A program made the position numbers and the translations under genes. A stretch of DNA of 64,000 nucleotides, from assembly GCF_002270055.1 (NCBI RefSeq), contig NZ_NIBG01000005.1:18040-82039 (forward strand). The letters run 5' to 3'. Each line of letters starts with the position of its first letter. Position 1 is the stretch's first letter. The notes under the pieces were generated by a model. It made no database searches and was not told the DNA's origin. It saw only the letters and a program-made list of their open reading frames with translations. Source of the stretch: Anaeromicrobium sediminis. Its GTDB lineage: Bacteria; Bacillota; Clostridia; Peptostreptococcales; Thermotaleaceae. Below, in pieces: positions 59,795 through 64,000 of this stretch.

Positions 59795-60808
59795 ATGATA
59801 ATCGTATTAAAACCAGGAACAGAGGAAATCGAGTGTGCAAAAATTAAAAACAAAATGACTGAATTAGGTTGTGAAGTGAATGAAATCAGAGGTAAAAATC
59901 ATCACGTACTAGGTCTTGTGGGAGACACAAGCAGAATTGATGCTAATTTAATAGCTTCAAATAGAAATGTGGAAAAAGTAATGCATGTACAAGAACCATA
60001 CAAGAAGGCTAATAGATACTTCCATCCGGAAGATACTATTTTAAATATAAATGGAGCTAAAATTGGTGGAGGAAATTTTGCTATAATGGCAGGACCTTGT
60101 TCTGTAGAAACTAAGGATCAAATAGTTCATACGGCAAAGGCAGTAAAGGCAGCAGGAGCACATTTCCTAAGAGGAGGAGCATTCAAGCCAAGAACATCTC
60201 CATACAGCTTCCAAGGATTAAGAGAAGAGGGACTAGATCTTTTAAAGATTGCTAGAGAAGAGACTGGATTACCCATAGTGACAGAGCTTATGACTATAGA
60301 CACTATAGATAGATTTGTAGAAGATGTGGATGTAATACAAATTGGTGCTAGAAATATGCAAAACTTCGATTTACTGAAGGAAGTTGGTAAAACAGATAAA
60401 CCAATATTATTAAAGCGTGGCATGTCGGCTACTATAGAAGAATTACTAATGGCAGCAGAATATATCATGTCTGAAGGAAATGAGAATATAGTCCTTTGTG
60501 AGAGAGGAATTAGGACTTTTGAAAAATACACGAGAAATACATTAGATTTAAGTGCCATACCAATGATTAAGAAAAAGAGTCATTTACCAGTAATAGTGGA
60601 CCCATCCCACGCGGCAGGCTTATGGTGGTTAGTTGAACCTCTTGCAAAGGCAGCTATGGCAGTGGGAGCAGACGGACTTATGATAGAAGTACATCATGAC
60701 CCGGCAAATGCCAAGTGTGATGGACAACAATCAATAAAGCCAGAAAAGTTCCAAAAACTTATGGGTGATTTAAAGAATATGGCAAATCTATTTAACATTA
60801 AGATATAA
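59795..60808 (+). CDS. aroF: 3-deoxy-7-phosphoheptulonate (DAHP) synthase, type I-beta
   Basis: 337 aa, GAGGAGG upstream. Residues 1-70 form the ferredoxin-like regulatory domain typical of Thermotoga/Bacillus-type enzymes (MIIVLKPGTEEIECAKIKNKMTELG); the barrel carries MAGPCSVE, RGGAFKPRTSPYSFQG, LLKRGMSATIEE and VDPSHAAG. Condenses PEP and erythrose 4-phosphate, the first step of the shikimate pathway. First gene of the aro operon. Confidence 0.93.
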   Translation: MIIVLKPGTEEIECAKIKNKMTELGCEVNEIRGKNHHVLGLVGDTSRIDANLIASNRNVEKVMHVQEPYKKANRYFHPEDTILNINGAKIGGGNFAIMAGPCSVETKDQIVHTAKAVKAAGAHFLRGGAFKPRTSPYSFQGLREEGLDLLKIAREETGLPIVTELMTIDTIDRFVEDVDVIQIGARNMQNFDLLKEVGKTDKPILLKRGMSATIEELLMAAEYIMSEGNENIVLCERGIRTFEKYTRNTLDLSAIPMIKKKSHLPVIVDPSHAAGLWWLVEPLAKAAMAVGADGLMIEVHHDPANAKCDGQQSIKPEKFQKLMGDLKNMANLFNIKI

Positions 60809-60821
60809 TGGGGGGAGAACA

Positions 60822-61676
60822 TTGTTAAGTGACTTTAATATAACTATAGTTGGATTAGGTTTAATAGGAGGATCTTACGCCAAAGCACTGCGGCGTAATA
60901 ATCCTAGAAATCTATGGGCCATAGATAAAGACCAATATACTATTAAGAAAGCAATAGATTTAAATGTGATAGATGAATGTGAAAGTATGGAAAAGGTACT
61001 GAATAAGACAGATATTTTAATAATGTGCCTATATCCAGAAGATAACATAAAATTCATAAGAGAGAATCTAACTCATTTAAATAAAAATCTAGTAATCACA
61101 GATGTATGTGGAGTTAAGGGTGATATGGTACAAAGAATAAATAATATAATAGAGGATTCCATGGAATTTATAGGTGGCCATCCTATGGCTGGGAGAGAAT
61201 TCAATGGTTTTGATTATTCAGATGAGAATCTATTTATGAATTGTAACTATATAATAACTACCATACCTGAGAATACGGAGAAGAATATATACAAGGTAAA
61301 GCAAATTGCTGAATTAATTGGTAGTAATAACATAATTATGACTACTCCTAGAAGGCATGATGAACTGGTGGCCTACACTAGTCATTTATCCCATGTAATA
61401 GCAAATGCTTTTGTGAATAATACTAATGAAGAAGCAAATGATTTTATAGGTGGTAGTTTTAAGGATGTTACTAGAGTTGCTTATTTAAATCCATATTTGT
61501 GGAGTAAAATCCTAATAAATAATAAAGAGAATGTATTAAATGAAATAGATAAATTTGAAGAAAATATTAAAATAATAAAAGAGGCCTTGAAACAGGACGA
61601 TATGGATATACTTTGTTCTCAACTGGAAAGTGGAAGAATTAAAAGGAAGGAAATAAATTTAAGATGCTCACATTAA
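60822..61676 (+). CDS. tyrA: Prephenate dehydrogenase
   Basis: 284 aa from a TTG after GGGGGAG. NAD-binding GLGLIGGSYAKAL, DVCGVKGDM, GGHPMAGREFNGFDYS, and the HLSHVIANAF segment of the helical domain fit TyrA. It is of the short, ACT-free type. Makes 4-hydroxyphenylpyruvate for tyrosine. Overlaps aroB by 13 bases. Confidence 0.92.
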   Translation: MLSDFNITIVGLGLIGGSYAKALRRNNPRNLWAIDKDQYTIKKAIDLNVIDECESMEKVLNKTDILIMCLYPEDNIKFIRENLTHLNKNLVITDVCGVKGDMVQRINNIIEDSMEFIGGHPMAGREFNGFDYSDENLFMNCNYIITTIPENTEKNIYKVKQIAELIGSNNIIMTTPRRHDELVAYTSHLSHVIANAFVNNTNEEANDFIGGSFKDVTRVAYLNPYLWSKILINNKENVLNEIDKFEENIKIIKEALKQDDMDILCSQLESGRIKRKEINLRCSH

Positions 61677-62713
61677 ATGTAAATGCAAAGAGTAGACAAT
61701 ATAAAATAAACATTAAAAGGGGAATCCTAGAAAAATTGGGAGACCATATTAAACTTTTATATAAAGGTAAAAGATTGCTGGTTATTACAGATACTAATGT
61801 ATCTAGATTATATAAAGAAAAAATAGATAGAACTTTAAGTGAATACTTTAAAGTTGATTTTATAGAAGTAGAGCCAGGAGAGTCCAGTAAGAGTTTTAAA
61901 ACTATGGAAATCTGTTGTGAGAAATTGGCTCAGTTAAATATTACTAGAAGTGATTTAATAGTAGCCTTTGGAGGGGGAGTAGTAGGAGACCTAGCAGGTT
62001 TCATATCAGCCACCTATTTAAGAGGAGTTGATTTTATCCAAGTTCCTACTACCCTTTTATCCCAAGTAGATTCCAGTGTGGGAGGTAAGGTTGCCATAAA
62101 CTTAGAAAGTGGAAAAAACCTAGTAGGCAACTTTTATCAACCCAAGGCCGTATTCATAGATCCTGATTTATTAAGTACATTAGATGAAAAATACTTTAGT
62201 GATGGCATGGCTGAAGTAATAAAGTATGGGTGCATAAGAGATGAAAAACTTTTTAATAATCTTAAGGAATGTACAGATATTAATAAAATAATAGAAGAGA
62301 TAATATATACTTGTTGTGAAATAAAGGCAGACGTAGTTGGTGAAGATGAGCTGGATAAGGGGATTAGAATGATTCTAAACTTTGGTCACACCATAGGCCA
62401 TGGAATAGAGAAAGTATTTGATTATAAAAAATATTCCCATGGAGAAGCTGTAGCTATAGGTATGTATGTTATTAGCAAGAACAGTGAAAAACTAGGTTTA
62501 ACTAAGATGGGAACTGCAGATGAGATTAAGAATTTATTAGAAAAGTATAACTTATCCTATGAGTTACCAGTGGTAGAGGAGAAAAATCTAATAGATGCAA
62601 TAAAGAAGGATAAGAAGAGAACGGGAGAATATTTGAAAATAATATTGTTAAAAGAAATAGGGAATTGTTATATTAAAAAGATTAAGAGTGATGAAATTAA
62701 GAACTATATATAG
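61664..62713 (+). CDS. aroB: 3-dehydroquinate synthase
   Basis: 349 aa. Motifs: FGGGVVGDLAGFISATYLRGVDFIQVPTTLLSQVDSSVGGKVAINLESGKNLVGNFYQPKAV, metal-ligand RMILNFGHTIGHGIE and HGEAVAIGM. Complete. Converts DAHP to 3-dehydroquinate. Overlaps tyrA, so coupled translation is likely. Confidence 0.95.
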   Translation: MLTLNVNAKSRQYKINIKRGILEKLGDHIKLLYKGKRLLVITDTNVSRLYKEKIDRTLSEYFKVDFIEVEPGESSKSFKTMEICCEKLAQLNITRSDLIVAFGGGVVGDLAGFISATYLRGVDFIQVPTTLLSQVDSSVGGKVAINLESGKNLVGNFYQPKAVFIDPDLLSTLDEKYFSDGMAEVIKYGCIRDEKLFNNLKECTDINKIIEEIIYTCCEIKADVVGEDELDKGIRMILNFGHTIGHGIEKVFDYKKYSHGEAVAIGMYVISKNSEKLGLTKMGTADEIKNLLEKYNLSYELPVVEEKNLIDAIKKDKKRTGEYLKIILLKEIGNCYIKKIKSDEIKNYI

Positions 62714-62739
62714 ATAAACTAACTAATTAAGGAGAGAGT

Positions 62740-64000
62740 ATGATGAAGGCAGTAAGGATAACTCCTAATAGATTAAAAGGGGAAGTAATTATCCCTCCAT
62801 CTAAGAGCATGAGTCATAGGGCTATCATATGTGCAGCATTAGGTGATGGGAAAAGTAAAATAAGCAACCTTATTATGTCTAAGGATATAATAGCCACAAC
62901 GGAGGCTATGAAAAACTTAGGTGTTAAGGTGATAGATACTAAGAAAGATGATAATGATAAATATGAAATTACTATAGAGGGAAGAGATGATTTAAAAGTA
63001 TTAAATGAAGTTATAGATTGTAATGAATCTGGTTCAACTTTAAGATTTTTAATTCCCATAGGAACTTTAGCAGATGATAAGGTAACTTTCACAGGAAAGG
63101 GAAAACTTGTGGAAAGGCCTTTGGATACTTATTATGAAATCTTTGAAAAACAAGGATTAAACTATGAAACAGATGATGGAAATCTACCATTAACTGTGGA
63201 CGGGAAATTAAAGGCAGATAAATATGAAGTAGTGGGAAATGTAAGTTCTCAATTCATAAGCGGACTATTATTTACATTACCTAAGTTAAATAAAGCTTCT
63301 AATATAGCTATAACTACTAATCTAGAGTCTAAGGGTTACATAGATTTAACTTTAGATATGTTAGAGAAGTTCGGAATAAAGATAGAAAACAAAAACTATG
63401 AAGAGTTTAAAATAGATGGAAATCAAAGGTATACTCCTAAGGACTACAGGGTAGAAGGAGACTTTTCCCAAGGAGCATTCTGGATTGTGGCAGGTTTAAT
63501 AGGTGATTCTATTAAATGTCTAGATTTAGATTTAGCCTCTAAACAGGGAGATAAGGAAATATTAGAAATAGTAGAGAAAATGGGTGGAAAAATAGAGTAC
63601 AAAGAAGATGGTATTTTAGTTCATCCAAGTGAAACTAATGGTATAACCATAGATGTATCCCAATGTCCAGATTTGGTTCCAATCCTTACTGTATTAGGAA
63701 CTTTTTCTAAGGGAGTAACTAAAATAGTAAATGCAGCAAGACTTAGAATAAAGGAATCAGATAGATTAAAGTCCATATCTACAGAGCTTAATAAATTGGG
63801 GGCTAATATTATTGAGTTAGAAGATGGTCTTGAAATTCATGGAGTGGAAGGACTAACTGGTGGAGTGGTAAATAGCTGGAATGATCACAGAATAGCCATG
63901 GCTCTAGGAATAGGCAGTATGAAATGTAGTGGAGAGTTAACTATAGAAAACAGCTCTAGCGTGGAAAAATCATATCCATCCTTCTGGGAAGACTTCAAGA
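62740..64000 (+). CDS. aroA: EPSP synthase (3-phosphoshikimate 1-carboxyvinyltransferase), 3' end cut
   Basis: 420 codons to the window edge, nearly complete. Start ATG 62740 (or 62743) after AAGGAGAGAG. Motifs: IPPSKSMSHRAIICAAL, NESGSTLRFLIP, GSSQFISG-type VSSQFISGLL, catalytic RLRIKESDRL and NDHRIAMALG. Class II-like wording (Ser-rich, LRFLIP). Joins PEP to shikimate 3-phosphate. Fourth gene of the operon, 26 bases after aroB. Confidence 0.95.
   Translation, partial: MMKAVRITPNRLKGEVIIPPSKSMSHRAIICAALGDGKSKISNLIMSKDIIATTEAMKNLGVKVIDTKKDDNDKYEITIEGRDDLKVLNEVIDCNESGSTLRFLIPIGTLADDKVTFTGKGKLVERPLDTYYEIFEKQGLNYETDDGNLPLTVDGKLKADKYEVVGNVSSQFISGLLFTLPKLNKASNIAITTNLESKGYIDLTLDMLEKFGIKIENKNYEEFKIDGNQRYTPKDYRVEGDFSQGAFWIVAGLIGDSIKCLDLDLASKQGDKEILEIVEKMGGKIEYKEDGILVHPSETNGITIDVSQCPDLVPILTVLGTFSKGVTKIVNAARLRIKESDRLKSISTELNKLGANIIELEDGLEIHGVEGLTGGVVNSWNDHRIAMALGIGSMKCSGELTIENSSSVEKSYPSFWEDFK

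Overview
The window is a low-GC, AT-rich chromosomal segment from an anaerobic, probably spore-forming Clostridia/Tissierellia-type Firmicute. Evidence for this is the strong GGAGG ribosome binding sites with frequent TTG starts, a Spo0E-like gene, an isoleucine-type T-box leader, a GlcT-type antiterminated glucose PTS operon, and a selenocysteine-containing betaine/sarcosine reductase next to a BCCT transporter (Stickland-type amine reduction). I saw no rRNA, tRNA, CRISPR array or intact insertion sequence. The species is not assigned.

Layout. 1-7 kb: edge of an SSS symporter, then a TetR-controlled RND efflux operon (TetR, membrane fusion protein, RND pump, MerR) and a LysE exporter. 7-12.4 kb, minus strand: UbiB-like kinase, phosphoribosyltransferase, DUF169 protein, a 64-aa orphan, and an unknown protein translationally coupled to a CBS-GGDEF protein. 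13-15.8 kb: ArsR regulator plus a four-domain CoA-disulfide reductase/rhodanese/TusA/DsrE sulfur-trafficking fusion. 15.8-18 kb: palindromic repeats, a decayed small gene and an AI-2E-family permease. 18-25.6 kb: glcT, then ptsG-ptsH-ptsI-pgi-fba behind a RAT/terminator switch, linking glucose uptake to upper glycolysis. 25.7-31.2 kb: a cluster with an Nramp-fold transporter lacking the metal-site residues, an Asp/Glu-racemase-superfamily enzyme, a ureohydrolase with a Cys at a metal-ligand position, an IclR regulator and a glutaminase. This is the best candidate for an undescribed system here.

31.4-48 kb: orphan DhaL, an SDR/HxlR pair, three two-component systems (one split around a YjiH permease), a metal-exporting P-type ATPase with a His/Cys-rich N-terminus and a metal-sensor-type operator, an HD-GYP protein, and a TetR/flavin-binding-like pair. 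A roughly 170-bp structured repeat occurs three times (17.8, 45.7 and 48.0 kb). Two inverted copies bracket one two-component operon, and one copy supplies the last codons of its histidine kinase. 48.2-53.4 kb: TetR, grdH, grdI (in-frame UGA) and a BCCT transporter. 53.5-55.9 kb: an oxidoreductase and small genes (SHOCT-like, Spo0E-like). 55.9-59.5 kb: T-box-controlled ACT subunit plus acetolactate synthase, divergent from ilvA. 59.8-64 kb: the common aromatic pathway aroF-tyrA-aroB-aroA, cut by the window edge.

Working together, the window covers sugar uptake and early glycolysis, isoleucine and aromatic amino acid synthesis, reductive amine metabolism, persulfide and metal handling, and extensive environmental sensing. 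Starts were often moved inward from the longest frame where a ribosome binding site or promoter decided the matter; two promoters (tetR, AI-2E permease) place the predicted transcript start downstream of the first ATG.
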